From contig NC_081405.1 in NCBI RefSeq assembly GCF_030272615.1, positions 476,228,008 through 476,292,007 on the forward strand: a stretch of 64,000 nt of DNA, written 5' to 3'. The DNA is from Cryptomeria japonica (taxonomy: Eukaryota > Streptophyta > Pinopsida > Cupressales > Cupressaceae). Positions within the stretch are counted from its first letter, which is position 1. Each line of letters opens with the position of its first letter. Position numbers and translations under genes: made by a program. Positions 45,300-56,937 of this stretch are shown here, in pieces. Below the pieces are notes generated by a model. That model was not told the origin of the DNA. It searched no databases and saw only the letters and a list, made by a program, of their open reading frames with translations.

Positions 45300-47084
45300 C
45301 AAGAATGCATGAAGACTTATCATAAGGAATCATAATAGTGTTTAAAAACCTCATTCTCATGTGTGGAGAGGTTGCCGATGTTGATTTGAAGGTTGATCTA
45401 TGTGAAAACAAATTGCTGCAATAAAAACTCAACGTTTTCCTTGCATTTCATGAGTGAAATCTGAAGCATATTGTGGTTTTATTTCTTGATATTGATATGA
45501 ACCCATTGGAAAGTGTTTGGCAGATGTTCTGAGAATAATTTAAAATCATTTTGAAGGTTTAATCAATCATTATATGCACCAAAACGTTGATTGTCCTAAA
45601 GGCTGTTATTTGACAATTTTTATTGGATTTTGGGGTTTATTATGGATGAATGACCCATTCCACTTTTTGTTTCTATTATGGCTTGTGGAATGGGTCCAAT
45701 ATATTTTCACATAAAATATACTAACCATATGTGTGCAGGAGAAGCATGAATGTTTGAATGGTGATCACCAAATGAGCAAGTTGTGTGTTGTATGAGTAGG
45801 GGGTGCATGGTACCATGCATTTGATGTGAATATTTTCCTTAATGAGGGTATGTTTCTCTGATGGAATGTGTTAATATATGTTGAATTCAAGGTGAGACAA
45901 ACTCTTTTTTGGTTTGGAAGTGTTTGTGGGGTTCAATTTGAGAAGGTCCTAGGCTTTGTTCCTAGAAAGGAGGGTTTGTGTTTTGGGGTAACAAATGAGC
46001 ATGGATCTTTGAATGGGCATGAAAATACTTTGTTTTGGAAGGTGACTCAATAATTTTTTGGGGTTTTGAGTCTTGGTTGTAAGTTTTGTGGGTACTTGCT
46101 TTGTAAAAGTGTCCTAATTAGGCCTAGTTTTGGGGTAAAAGTCATCATTCCATATAGTTGGTCCAAAGGACTAGTGTGAGTATTTTTTATATGTGATTTT
46201 TTTTCCATGTGTTTTGGGAAGTTGGGAAGTTAAGTCCAAAAAATAGGGTTTGGAGACCTAATTGGGGAATAAGCCTAGTTGGTACCTAGTTTGGGGTTTG
46301 GGGGTAAACCAATCATTTGGGAGTTTTAATTCTATTTAATCATGTTGTTTTGGGTATGAGAAGACCCTAGGAAATGGCAAACCAATTTGGGAAGGTTGAA
46401 GTCAAGTTTTGGTCCCTTGAGAGGGCTTGGTGTTGAAGGCTAAGTTGGTAATCCTCTGGGTTAAAGTTCAAAATCAGTTGATAATTGTGTGAAGACCTAG
46501 CCACCTAAGAAGGAGCTTGGAGGAATCCAAGGGGAATCAGGCTCAGACTAGGACCTAGGTAGAATCAGAATCAGGATCCAGGGGTTTTAGTGAAGAATCA
46601 GTAACTTAGTTTAACAATTAGTTTCTAGCAGTTCCACCTCCTTTTATGCATGATCTTTCTTCAAATTCGACCCAAAATAAACTCAAAATGAACAATGAAT
46701 GAAAAAAATGAGGCAATGTGTCTATTCTAAAAAATAATGAGCAAATGTTAAGGAATGAATAGAGAAAGTGTGTCTATTCTAGAACAAAATAAACTCACAA
46801 AACCAATGAGGAATGGATTCACTTGTAATGGGGAACTGTCTCGTAGAAGCATGTTCACAACCTGCAACACTAAATATGTGACCTGCAAATAAGATGCTTA
46901 GCATCAATAAGTTTAACAGTAGAGCATAATGAAATATTGAAAAGTGTGTTACCTTATTGAGCTTCTCTTTGTTTCAAGAATAGTTTAATATTCTCTACTT
47001 AACAGGGCCAACCACGCGAAGGTGGAAGCTCATTTGGCCCCTCCGCCCTAGTATCACTCTAAATTCCCTATTAACATCTAACAT
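45300..47084. other. spacer, no gene seen
   Basis: From about 45560 to 46600 the plus strand is G/T-rich (TTTGGGG runs), the opposite bias to 40860-43960. Short ORF 45868-46053 has no recognisable motif. Confidence 0.45.
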
Positions 47085-47310
47085 TCTTTCATCCATTAAT
47101 GAAACATAACATTCATTCATTATCACGTAACATTCATTAACACATAACATTGATTAACGTTCATTAACACGTAACATTCATCAACATTCATTAACACATA
47201 TCATTCATTAACATTCATTAACAAGTAACATTCATCAACATTCATTAACACATATTATTCATTAACATTCATTAACACATAATTAAATTCATTAACACAT
47301 AAAATCCAGT
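47085..47310. repeat. ACATTCATTAAC minisatellite
   Basis: A 12-bp motif in a 54-bp higher-order unit (GTAACATTCATCAAC at 47172 and 47226). It lies just beyond the 3' end of the minus-strand gene. Confidence 0.85.
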
Positions 47311-47313
47311 TGT

Positions 47314-50300
47314 TAACATATAATAAGATTACAATTATTTTTTTTCTTCTTTCTTTTTGAAGCTTGGAGGTAAAGACTAAGCAGATGATCGTTGTCTTCA
47401 TCATTTGTCCCCTCTTTAGTTCTTCTTCCCTCTGCTTGTGATCTAGTTAATGCATTCCTAGTCCCGTACTCATGATGAGGATGCGTATGAAAATGGGGGT
47501 CTATTGCAATAACAAAGAAATGGGTTAAATTCATGAGTTTTATTATTATTGTTACAAGTCTTTCATTAATTAAAAGAAAATTACAGGGGTTGTCTTTACT
47601 TGATTGGGCCACATCATCTTCCTGATCATTTTGTCTAGCCTCATCCTCAACATCCTGAACACCCTCTAAATCCTTTGGAGTTGAAACATGAAAGGTTACA
47701 TTAATCAATACACCAATTGCAATTAAATTCGTTTAAAGGAATAACATTAGTCCTCTTTACCTAGTGGGGCCTCATCACATTCCTGATGTTGTCTACCCGG
47801 ATCATGCTCAACTTGCTCACCATGCTTTAAAAAAAAAAAAGGTGACATTAATTACTACACCAGTTTCAATTAAAGATGTTTAATTGTAATAATTATTACA
47901 TTCTCATCCTCAACATCTTGAACACCCTCTAAATCCTCTAGAGCTGAAACACGAAAGGTTACATTAATCAATACACCAATTGCAATTAAATTCATTTAAA
48001 GGAATAACAGTGGTCCTCTTTACCTGGTGGGGCCCCATCACGTTCTTGAAGTTGTCTACCTGGATCATGCTCAACTTTCTCACCATGGTCTACATGCTAA
48101 AATAAAAACAAAAAATGTTGCATTAATTACTACACCAATTTCAATTAAAGATGTTTAATTGTAATAATCATTACATAAAAAAAAATGTTTAGCACATGAA
48201 TACCTCTAGTACTGGGATGCACACCACAACCTTCATCATGTGCAGGTTGTGTTCCACCATGTGTAGGTTGCATTCTAATGTCATGTGCATTGTTATGATT
48301 GCTTGATTATTTAAAACAAATATAGTCACATTATGTTGGAAATTAACATCGGATAGATTATTGCTCAAGTATTCAATTTTAAATAATTTTCATTTAGCTT
48401 ATTTACATGATTGATGGATGCACAAGATTCTTCTGTTTTCCCACTCAATCCTTTTAGACATTCAACCATGGCTCTATAGCCCTCCCGAAAGGCAATTTTA
48501 ATGTCATCTTCTGTGGGCACTCTATTGAATTCAAAGCCCTGCATTTTTTGCTTAATATCATGAATTTTGCTTGTATTATTTAATGATTAAAAAAATTGTT
48601 TGCAATTTATTATTTTGATGTGATATTTCACTTATTGATACTTACAATTCACGTGACAATTCATGCGACAAATTTCATATAACCACCAGAGTTGAGTTTG
48701 TGTTTCCCATGCTTTTCTAGTCTTGCTTTAGTTGCCTTTGATGTGTCGAGTAGTCTATGAAAACTTTGAAATATGTTAGATTATATAAATATAAAGAGTA
48801 AGTAGTACATAATTACATTCTTAATAGTATCACATACCTTCTTCTACCTGGTGCTCTATTTTTTTTTTCCTTTCAACTCTCTCCTTTGCATCCAAAATCA
48901 GGTCCTTCCACTCCCTCTCTGGAATCATGGAGGGACGCTCGTACTTTTTTTTCTTCTCTAAATGTGTCCTATATTGGTCTCTCACATACTTTAGATGTTT
49001 TCTAGCTTGGTCAAGGACCTTGATTTTCTCAAATGTGTCATTTCCGAACAACCCAACCAAATGGTTTATGAGCTTATTTTTAACTTTTTTCTTGCTCATT
49101 CCACCATTTACGTATTGTGGGCCCAAATATCTCCAATGTAATTTCATTAAGATTTTTATAAAAAATATCATTTTCTGCAAACAAATCTTGGGATGATTAG
49201 TCCAAAACGAGTGATCAATAAGTAGATTACAATTACTATATAGCATAATAATTTTAAAGTACCTGGAACCTTCTCTATCTTTATGGAAAGCAAATCTTCA
49301 GTCACCACAAATGTGACCGGAAATGATCCTGTACTAGAAATATGGGAAGAGCCAGGAAATATTGTTATGGTATCACCACTAGTGGCCTCTTCATCCTCAT
49401 GTACATGTCTTGCTACAAAAAATGAATCCACTATGAAATGCCCCCAAGAAAGAACACTTCAAGGGAAATAAACACAACAAAAGAGAGAGCAAAAGAGGGA
49501 TCTACAACTCTGGGGTCAATATGATGTGTACTACTAGATTTTTGCATGTTGCATGTTGTTGATATTGCAGTTGGCAATATAGGTGGGGATGAAGGGATCT
49601 GATGAGATGACGTTTGTACAGGAACATGGACATCACCTGAAAAATAATACTTTAAATATATGAGCAATAACATAGTGGTGCAGGAGCACCAAGAGAACAA
49701 TGAGGAACTAGGACCAATTTTTTAAAGCAGCAGTTTTAATGTATGGAACATGGACATCACCTGAACTACTTGGAGTACCCTGATCATGGCCACTATCTTG
49801 ATGAGGATGCAATATTTCCTGTAAAAACAACACATACATATTTTAGTTCCTGACATAAAAGAGTATAAAATACAAATCTTTTTTGAACTTATGTTATTAT
49901 TAAAGATTTCATTACTGCTTACTTGCATGTTTTGTGTTGTTTACATCAATTGTTGCAACCTCTCTTTTCTTGCATCAGTTTGAGGGACTTGGTATGCCAA
50001 AGCAATAATTTCTCTATTAACTTTTTTGGGGATCTTTCTCCTCATTGTGACAGGGTCTGTGGAATATGCGATGTCATCATCACATAATAGTGAGTTCACC
50101 GTTGTATTGTCATCATGTAATGCAGGTGTCTTTCCCTGAACATCCGCCTGTGACAAGAATATTAGTAACATTATTAAAATTAATTGAAAACCCTTAAGAA
50201 AAGAACATAATAATATAACATTTTGCTTCTATCTAATTTGTACAATTACAATGAGATTTACCTGCTGGGTAGAAGGGGTGGGAGATACATCCCTGTCTAT

Positions 50301-50678
50301 GCTATGTGTCGGATGAATATCACCCTGTGACAAAGATTAAATATTAAAAAAACATTAGCAAAATGAAACCAATAGACTTAGCAAAAAAACTTAATAATAA
50401 AATAGTATATTAGAGTCATTAATTGAAGGTTGGTTTAAATGGTATATAGTATGTACCACCCCCATGATAGTAACTTTGTTTGTATCTATGAGATTCAAAT
50501 TATAATCGATTAACAATTCTTCCCCTGCACTTATTGATTTTATCGCACATACAAATACACGATTTCTGTTGCGCGCCTCAAATATGCAATTGGGTTGCTT
50601 ATTAGCTAACCCAGAATGTGTACTATTTATAAAACCTACAATATTCCCTGTTTCTTTCGGCCTTCCGTCAATGTACAT
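47314..50678 (-). CDS. multi-exon gene: SET-like domain, linker exons, En/Spm-type domain
   Basis: Exon-like blocks with matching splice sites run leftward: 50678-50457 (SET end), 50324-50262 (63 nt, phase 0), 50147-49923 (225 nt, phase 0, one TAA at about 49941), 49818-49761, 49636 onward, about 49420-49262, 49181-48838 (transposase-like), about 48756-48650, about 48541-48420 (GFEFNRVPTEDDIKIAF), small exons to 47600, and a final exon about 47500-47314 ending in a Lys-rich tail and TAA. Introns begin GT (GTAAAT, GTAAGC, GTACTT, GTATGTG) and end CAG. It may be a transposon gene or a domesticated one. The 5' exons are missing, perhaps beyond gypsy 3. Exon borders are by eye. Confidence 0.5.
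47600..48175 (-). repeat. tandemly duplicated exon-intron unit
   Basis: CATCTTGAACACCCTCTAAATCC-type exon text, then ACATTAATCAATACACCA intron text, then TGGGGCC and GATCATGCTCAAC exon text occur at 47640-47895 and again at 47908-48170, about 280 bp apart. Two neighbouring small exons were thus copied together. Confidence 0.7.
48838..49181 (-). CDS. exon with Transposase_24-like (En/Spm) region
   Basis: A 115-codon open block includes LHWRYLGPQYVNGGMSKKK, FEKIKVLDQARKHLKYVRDQ and PSMIPEREWKDLILDAKER, then KATKARLEKHGKHKLNSGG in the next exon. The W-x-x-L core, the P-x-x-x-x-x-x-W-K-D step and the K-A-x-K-A-R basic block followed by a GG motif are the order found in plant Ptta/En/Spm-type transposase domains. 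It is a non-catalytic region of CACTA-related genes. The assignment is from memory of the family. Acceptor phase at 49181 does not fit neatly. Confidence 0.5.
50457..50678 (-). CDS. exon with C-terminal half of a SET-like domain
   Basis: Translation has GNIVGFINSTHSGLANK, QPNCIF, RVFVCAIKSISAGEELLIDY and NLN. F-I-N, P-N-C and G-E-E-L-x-x-D-Y are the cofactor- and substrate-site signatures of SET lysine methyltransferases. The N-terminal half (the GxG strand) is not in the 800 bases upstream. The loop between FIN and PNC is longer than in classic histone methyltransferases, so the substrate may not be histone. Confidence 0.65.
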
Positions 50679-50689
50679 GTTATCACTAT

Positions 50690-50989
50690 TTTTATTATTG
50701 GGTGATTTTGTTCTTTAATCCACTAAAATCTGCAAAATTGTGCTTGGTTTCTTTCTGCTCCTAAGGGTTGATCTGCTAAGGGTTTTGGGTTCTGCTTTTT
50801 TGAATTTCAGCATGATGAAGGTTTTTCCTTTGTATTCCTTCCTTGCCTTTTTCCACTTAGGTGGAAGGGTCGATCCGTCATGAGAAGAGTTCCCCCCTTT
50901 AAGTTTTTCCTTAGGCGGGTCATTAATAATGTTTTTAATATTTCGCCTTCTCCTAAGTTTTCATTTCTTTGTCGGGCTTTGTAAAGATT
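50690..50989. other. spacer
   Basis: No exon of the SET domain is evident here; a short minus ORF (50807-50995) is Lys/Arg-rich and not recognised. Confidence 0.4.
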
Positions 50990-51470
50990 GTGCAAGTTCT
51001 AGTTGATCCAACAATGCACGTAGTTTCGCAAAGGGAAGTAACCCAATGTTTACCTTTCGCGAAGCAGCAAAAGATTGGTGGGCTCAGCAGGTAGGCTAAA
51101 GAACAAGTTAAGGATCATTCATCTTATTCATGATCTAACAGTTGTCGCTATTTTGCAAAGGGAAGATGCATGAAGTTTATGCTTTGCGAAATAGCAAAAA
51201 GGTGGTGGGCTCGAGAAAAGCAGTCATGGGGAAGGCTAAAGGCCGAATATCTTCTAGTTGATCCAATGGTCCGTGTTGTTTCGCGATGAAAAGATGAGCG
51301 AATTTTATCCTTCGCGAAGCAGTGAAAGGATGGCGGGCCCCAAAGGTAAGCAGATCCCTTAGTTAAAGACCGAACATTTTTTATAAGATCTAGCGGTTGG
51401 TGCTATTTCACATGGTAAAGATACGTGCTATTTACTCTTCCCGAAACAACGAAAAGGAGTTGGCTTTGAT
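50990..51470. repeat. four 128-bp tandem units with internal inverted repeat
   Basis: GATCCA/GATCTA anchors lie at 51005, 51132, 51260 and 51387. Each unit has a left arm such as CTATTTTGCAAAG and a right arm such as CTTTGCGAAATAG about 20 bases later, able to pair. GGTGGGCTC ends the unit. Confidence 0.88.
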
Positions 51471-51510
51471 GTGGCGGGTTAGGTGGCGATACAGTTGGAG
51501 GCATGAGTGT

Positions 51511-52664
51511 TGTATACACATAAAAATGGCTATGAGCAATTAAATAAATATTTTATATTTATTTAATAATTATTCTTCTATTAAATAGTTAATTTGAAAA
51601 GATTAATTTATTTAATTCATTTTCATGTCTTAATATTAATTAATATTCTATTAATTAATTCATCTATCCTATTCCTCTAATTAATTAAATATCCAATATT
51701 TAATTATCCTTTTAACCAAGTTAATTGAATATCTAAATATTTAATTATCTTCTCCAAACAATTAAATATCTAATATTTAATAGTTATTCTCCTATCCTAT
51801 GGTCTCAAATATTAAATAATTTCTTAAATTATTTAAATCCCTTTTCCAACTCATCTTCCATCTCCACTTCATCTTCCCTTTGCCAACTCATCAAACATGT
51901 GGCTAAAGAAATTAATATTTCTTAAATATTAATTCATCATTTATCTTTAATTTCCAAACTTAATGAATATTGTGTACATACACATATTTCATAACCATCT
52001 CCTATATTCTCTCCAACACCCCTACATCTTAGGAAGGCCTTGAGTCCACTTGTCCTATCATGCCTAAATCTTCTCCAAGCATCCCTATATTCCCTCAGTC
52101 AGCAACCCAGTCAAGGTGAGATGAGTTACACTTGTCTTCTCCTTCCCTCTTTCTCTCAACCTTCACCTTTGCTCATAGCCATCCAAATCTGTAGATTTGA
52201 TTAGGACCATTGATCTAAGCCACATCATATAATCCTCTCAAGGTCTATAAAATCAAGAGCTTCAGTTGAGAGAGAGTTAGTCTTCAAATTAATTTTTGCA
52301 TCTGTGAGTTTTAATCTTGAAGAAAATAGTAATAGCATAATCATATAGCAATTATCATTTTAGCATAATCATGTAGTATTTGCATATCATAGTATCAGTT
52401 AACTACCAGTTATCAGTCCATTCTTCATATGCCATCTTGGAAGCTATCAATACATTGTCTGAGAGCACACCATCTACAACCAGGAACAGTGGAGTTAGGA
52501 CACAATGAGACATAAGCCATGAAGGTAATATTAGTATTTTATTTCATATGTACTTCATGTAGTTTCATTGGTTGAGTTTGGATTTCCTGTAGCATTTCCA
52601 TTTGTATTTTGTGAAACTAACTTATTGCAGGTAACATCTTGAGGATGAAATTCAAGTCGACACA
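51511..52664 (+). repeat. gypsy 3 5' LTR
   Basis: Starts TGTATACACATAAAAATGG, is rich in TTAATTAA in its first 300 bases, has a TATAAAA near 52246, and ends AAGTCGACACA, three bases before the PBS. About 1.15 kb. Confidence 0.72.
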
Positions 52665-52667
52665 TTT

Positions 52668-52686
52668 TGGCGCCCACCATGGGCCC
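52668..52686 (+). promoter_or_regulatory. gypsy 3 primer-binding site
   Basis: TGGCGCCCACCATGGGCCC, close to the TGGCGCCCACCGTGGGG-type site common in Tat-lineage gypsy elements. Confidence 0.75.
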
Positions 52687-52787
52687 ATGGACCTCACATA
52701 TACCTTTAAAAATCTTGCAAAAATTAAAATTAACGCATTTGTAATGTAGATTCATGCATGTGTGAATTCTGACAGTGCTTTTGTTCT

Positions 52788-53070
52788 GTAGGTTAGCACA
52801 TTTGCATCCTAGGTTAGCACATTTGCATTCTAGGTTGCATTTGCACCATAGGTTAGAGCATAAGCATTTTAGGTTAGCACTTTTGTCTTAAAGTCTGCAC
52901 ATTTGCATCACAGGTTCATGCATTTGTGTCCTAGGTTAGCGCATTTGTCAAAGAAATAATGCTTTTGTATCCATAGAGCAGCACTTTTGGAGTCTAGGTT
53001 AGCATTTTTTACCTATAGGTTAGCACTTTTGAGCAAGAAGATAGCGCATATGTTAGATTAGTGCTTCTGT
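52788..53070 (+). repeat. 21-bp minisatellite in gypsy 3 leader
   Basis: About 13 degenerate copies of AGGTTAGCACATTTGCATCCT, most exactly 21 bp apart, beginning about 100 bp after the PBS. Confidence 0.85.
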
Positions 53071-54923
53071 TTACAAACTAACAAAATTTCCTACAGGTCC
53101 GAATGTCCAAGAAATCAGTTTTTTCAGACTACTAACATGCATGTGCAAGATGGTATTTAAGAGAAATTTTATGCATTTCATCATCTAGTTAATTAAAAGT
53201 CTTATTTTGGGAAGTAACATATCATATCTTGTTCATTTAGTTTAACTAAAAGGATGAATTGACAACATGCAACTTGCATTTTTAGTAACTTCTCTAAAAT
53301 AGTTGCACATAGACTTTTAAAAAAAGGCTAAAATAAACACCATGCTTGTTAGAGCAACATCTCCAAATAGGACTTAGCCAACAATTGCTTTGAAAGGATT
53401 AAAAAGAACACTTATATTCCATGTCTCGAAAGTGGTAGGTATATGCTCTCCCCTTAATTGGGTGACCAAAAAGCCAAACCCACTCTTTTATGCTTTCTTT
53501 ACTTTCAAGCAATTAAAACTTTTAGAGGGCCTGCCTTCTCAAGCTGCCTTGAGGGGGCAAGTGAGAGGGGAATGACCTAAAGTGGAAATAGGCTAATACT
53601 GAGTCCTTCCAATCCACTATAAATAAATCATGTTTGTGATGAAAGTCCCAAACAACATGTGCTGATAAGTTCATACTGACACTATGTTTCCCCATAAATC
53701 CTGTGGAGCGTAACCTCTATAGGCTGGGAACCTTCTGTATTTACAAAGTTGAAAGTGCCGCATGTATGGCCACATGTCTGGAAGCCTTTACTAAAAACCA
53801 CTTGTACTAGTTGCCAAAATCCTTCTAGTTGTTGGCGCAGAAGGTCGGACCTCTGAAGCGACTCACATACATACAGTTCCTAATAGAGATATAAAGTTTT
53901 CCATTGGGAGTTTTCATGGAAACTGGTGCTTGGCTGCCTCAAAGAAGTGAGTGCCGAGGGTGGAGCTAGTGGGGTCAAGCATCTAAATATCCGCTTTGAA
54001 TAGCATAGCCTCGAGGGAAACCCCACATGATATTCAACAACTATTATCTCATCTTGCCATAAGATTTGTACTTGCTTGTGCATTTCGTTTATTAAACATT
54101 GTGTCTTCTATGTTTGTTACATGTTCCAAATGATCAAAAATTGAAGAAAATTATCATCTACGCGTGAGAAAAAATCCAACAAATTGTTGAAAAAGTTTGA
54201 TCAAAAGAGTAATACAAAAGCTTTCCAATACTTGAAACACCAGATCAAAACCAAAGTGTCAAAACATCAGTATCAAAATAATTCTCGAAGTAGGTTTGTC
54301 TCTAAACCATCAAGTATTTTTCAAACTAGCTCAACAAAGTAGGGCACTAATCCCATAGGTTATTCCCAAGAAGTTCCATAAACATCAACATTCAACAAGC
54401 TATTGATTCAAACATATTAAGTGCAAAAAAATAACATTCATTGTCAAGTCTCTCATCAGGATAATCAAATCCTCTATCACGAAGCTTGATCAATCTATAC
54501 TAGGTTCATAGTCTTCGATATATCTTTCCTATTTTGAACCTAGGTTATATCAAAACCAGAATTGCATCAACATTGGAATCAAACAAACTTGTAAATTGTG
54601 AAATGCTTATATGACTTGTAAGTATCACCTTAAGAAAAGAAAACCCAATTATAAAGCTACTCAGAAAAGGATAAGCTTCTTTTATATCAATCGTAAGATC
54701 TTATTGAAACAAAGGACATTGCTACAATGTTTTTGTCACTACTTACGTGGCCGCGGTACATAATTTGACGGTGAGATTTTTCAAAGACATGCTTTTCGAC
54801 AAAGAGACTCTTTATCCCAACAAACAAATAATAGTGGTAAAATCAACAATGCATATCTTCCTCAACCAATAATCACCTATTGACTTTGTCCTTTGGAAAT
54901 TTTAATAACTTTAAAATAATCAC
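53071..54923 (+). other. gypsy 3 leader
   Basis: Non-coding, long untranslated leader. 53560-53640 matches gypsy 2 near 40320-40400. No ORF with recognisable motifs. Confidence 0.5.
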
Positions 54924-56937
54924 ATGCCAGTTTGGACTAGAGCCCAACACGAACAACTTAGAAAACAACAACAAATGGAGGAAGAAGATAATCCTATATT
55001 CCAAACTTTTGGATTTACTGCTGTTGACGAAGAAGTAGTCAATAGCACCATTAGAGACCTTGAGCAAGATTTCAAATCTGATAGGCTAATGGAAAAATTG
55101 TTGGCAAAACAAAAAGAAAAATATCTCTTGATGTTGGCAAAATCTGGAGCTAAACTACCACAAGACTATAACATAGAAAGCTTGAAACAAGATGCGGAGG
55201 CAAGTAACACCCAAAACACAGATGAGCCAAATTACGAAGATGTGAACAAAGAAAGCAATGAAGAAACAACCAAAGAAAGGGATGACAAAAGAAAAGAGTG
55301 TAGTGATAAGAGAACTCATGAAGAAACAAGGAGAAACTATGTGGATAATCCATTGTCAAACCTTACTCAACAAATACAAAATCTACAACAACAGATACAA
55401 GAGATGCAAAATAGGACAAGCTCCAAGAAGTATTCATTAGAAGATATATGCCCATATCCTTTTGATAAAAATCTGAATATGATACTGTTTCCGCAACATT
55501 GCGAGATTCCTAAATATGACAAATACGATGGAAAATCTGATCCTCAAGATCACATTAGGGAGTTTTGTACTATGAGCATGGAATTTTCTCATGATGAAAC
55601 TTACCTTATGCGTCTTTTTTATAGGAGTCTAAATGGACAATCAATGGAGTGGTTTTCAAGATCACCATCCGGAATCAAATCTTTTGAAGAACTTGTGAAT
55701 AGGTTTATTTCACAATACTCCTACAATATAAGGAATGAAATAACAATGCTAGATCTCGAAAATGTTAAACAAAAGAATGGTGAATCTTTTATGATCTTCT
55801 TACAATGATGGAAACACATGTTTAATAGGTATCCCCGAGATGTACCTGATCAAGAAAAAATGGACATTTTCATTGATAATCTTATCAATGAAATGAGTTA
55901 TCGACTTAGGGTGCAATGTCCTCCCTCTTTTGCCAAAATGATCGAGAATGGTCTGAAAATAGAGAACACAATGGTAAAGAAAGGAGAACTAAAACTTTAC
56001 AATAATTCATACAACAACAACAACAACAACAACAATGAGAAACCCAAGTTCTGGTCAAAGAATAGGAATGTCAGCAATGAAGGGAATGATGATAATAGTA
56101 CTAAAAAATAACAACAACCAATTTTTAATCGATCAAGTCAAATCCCAAGCAATAACAATCCAGAAAATAATAAAGCCAAGTCCTTTTTCTCCAATCCTCG
56201 GAGGAAATTCACAAACATTGGAGAACCTTTAGAATCAGCTCTAAAAACTCTGCTTGCCAACAAATTGATTATTTTACCAGAAGCAAGAAGTTATGAACCA
56301 CCGGTCAAGCCCAATTGGTGGAATGACAATCATTTTTGCAATTATCATTGAAATAAAGGACACCTAACAAATGATTGTCAGAGATTGAAACACCTTATTC
56401 AAGATCTAATCGATAATGGAATCATCATAGTAGATAGCCATAGGACAAATGAATCACACCTAGCTTTCAAAACCCCGCTTCCAAATTATGACAAAGGTGA
56501 ATTGTCCCAATTAAAAGATGACAAAGGAAAAGCCAAAGTAAATTACACTTATACATATGATGATGTGGTAAATGTGATTATTTTTAAAGATAATTCATCT
56601 TTAGAACCAATCAATGTTATCACGAGAAGCAAAGCAAAAGTTACCTTTCCAAGTATAGAAAAAGACCCAACATCCACTTCACAACAATACAATTTAGTAG
56701 AGCAATTACAAAGAATACCTGCTCAAATATCAATTCTAAAACTTCTCAAGGTTTCACCCATGCATAAGGAAATTTTGGAGAAAGCTTTACTGGAAATAAT
56801 AGTTTCAAAACACTTGGATGTAGATCAGTTCCAAAACATGGTAGGACACCTTGTAGCTCCTCATTGCTTATCATTTTCTAAAAAATGATGACACATCCTT
56901 ACAACATCCTCACAATGCTCCCTTACATGTTGAAGTT
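54924..56937 (+). pseudogene. gag: gypsy 3 Gag, nearly intact
   Basis: ATG 54924 (MPVWTRAQHEQLRKQQ) opens 294 codons. Features in order: acidic and charged N-terminus, a glutamine-rich coiled coil (around codons 150-165), KYSLEDICPYPFD, EIPKYDKYDGKSDPQDHI, YRSLNGQSMEWFSRSP. A TGA at 55806 stands where gypsy 1 has the Arg of FLQRW. The same frame continues (NRYPRDVPDQEKMDIF), an Asn run (56010-56040), a TAA near 56109, and a knuckle at about 56330-56380 with TGA at its Arg/Lys position. A 167-codon stretch then runs to 56885. Confidence 0.9.

Larger units (their letters stand above)
51511..56937 (+). mobile_element. gypsy 3: 5' part of a Ty3/gypsy element (Tat-like), cut by copia C
   Basis: LTR, PBS, 21-bp repeat leader and a Gag of Tat/Ogre style (FCNYH...NKGHLTNDCQRLK knuckle). 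Frame passes into a DDTSLQHPHNAPLHVEV segment that usually precedes the protease, and is broken at 56937 by copia C. Protease, RT and the 3' LTR must lie beyond the window. Confidence 0.8.

Noticed and set aside
48927-49196. 89-codon plus ORF with Phe-rich, membrane-like sequence
   Set aside because: Antisense shadow of the Lys-rich En/Spm-like exon.
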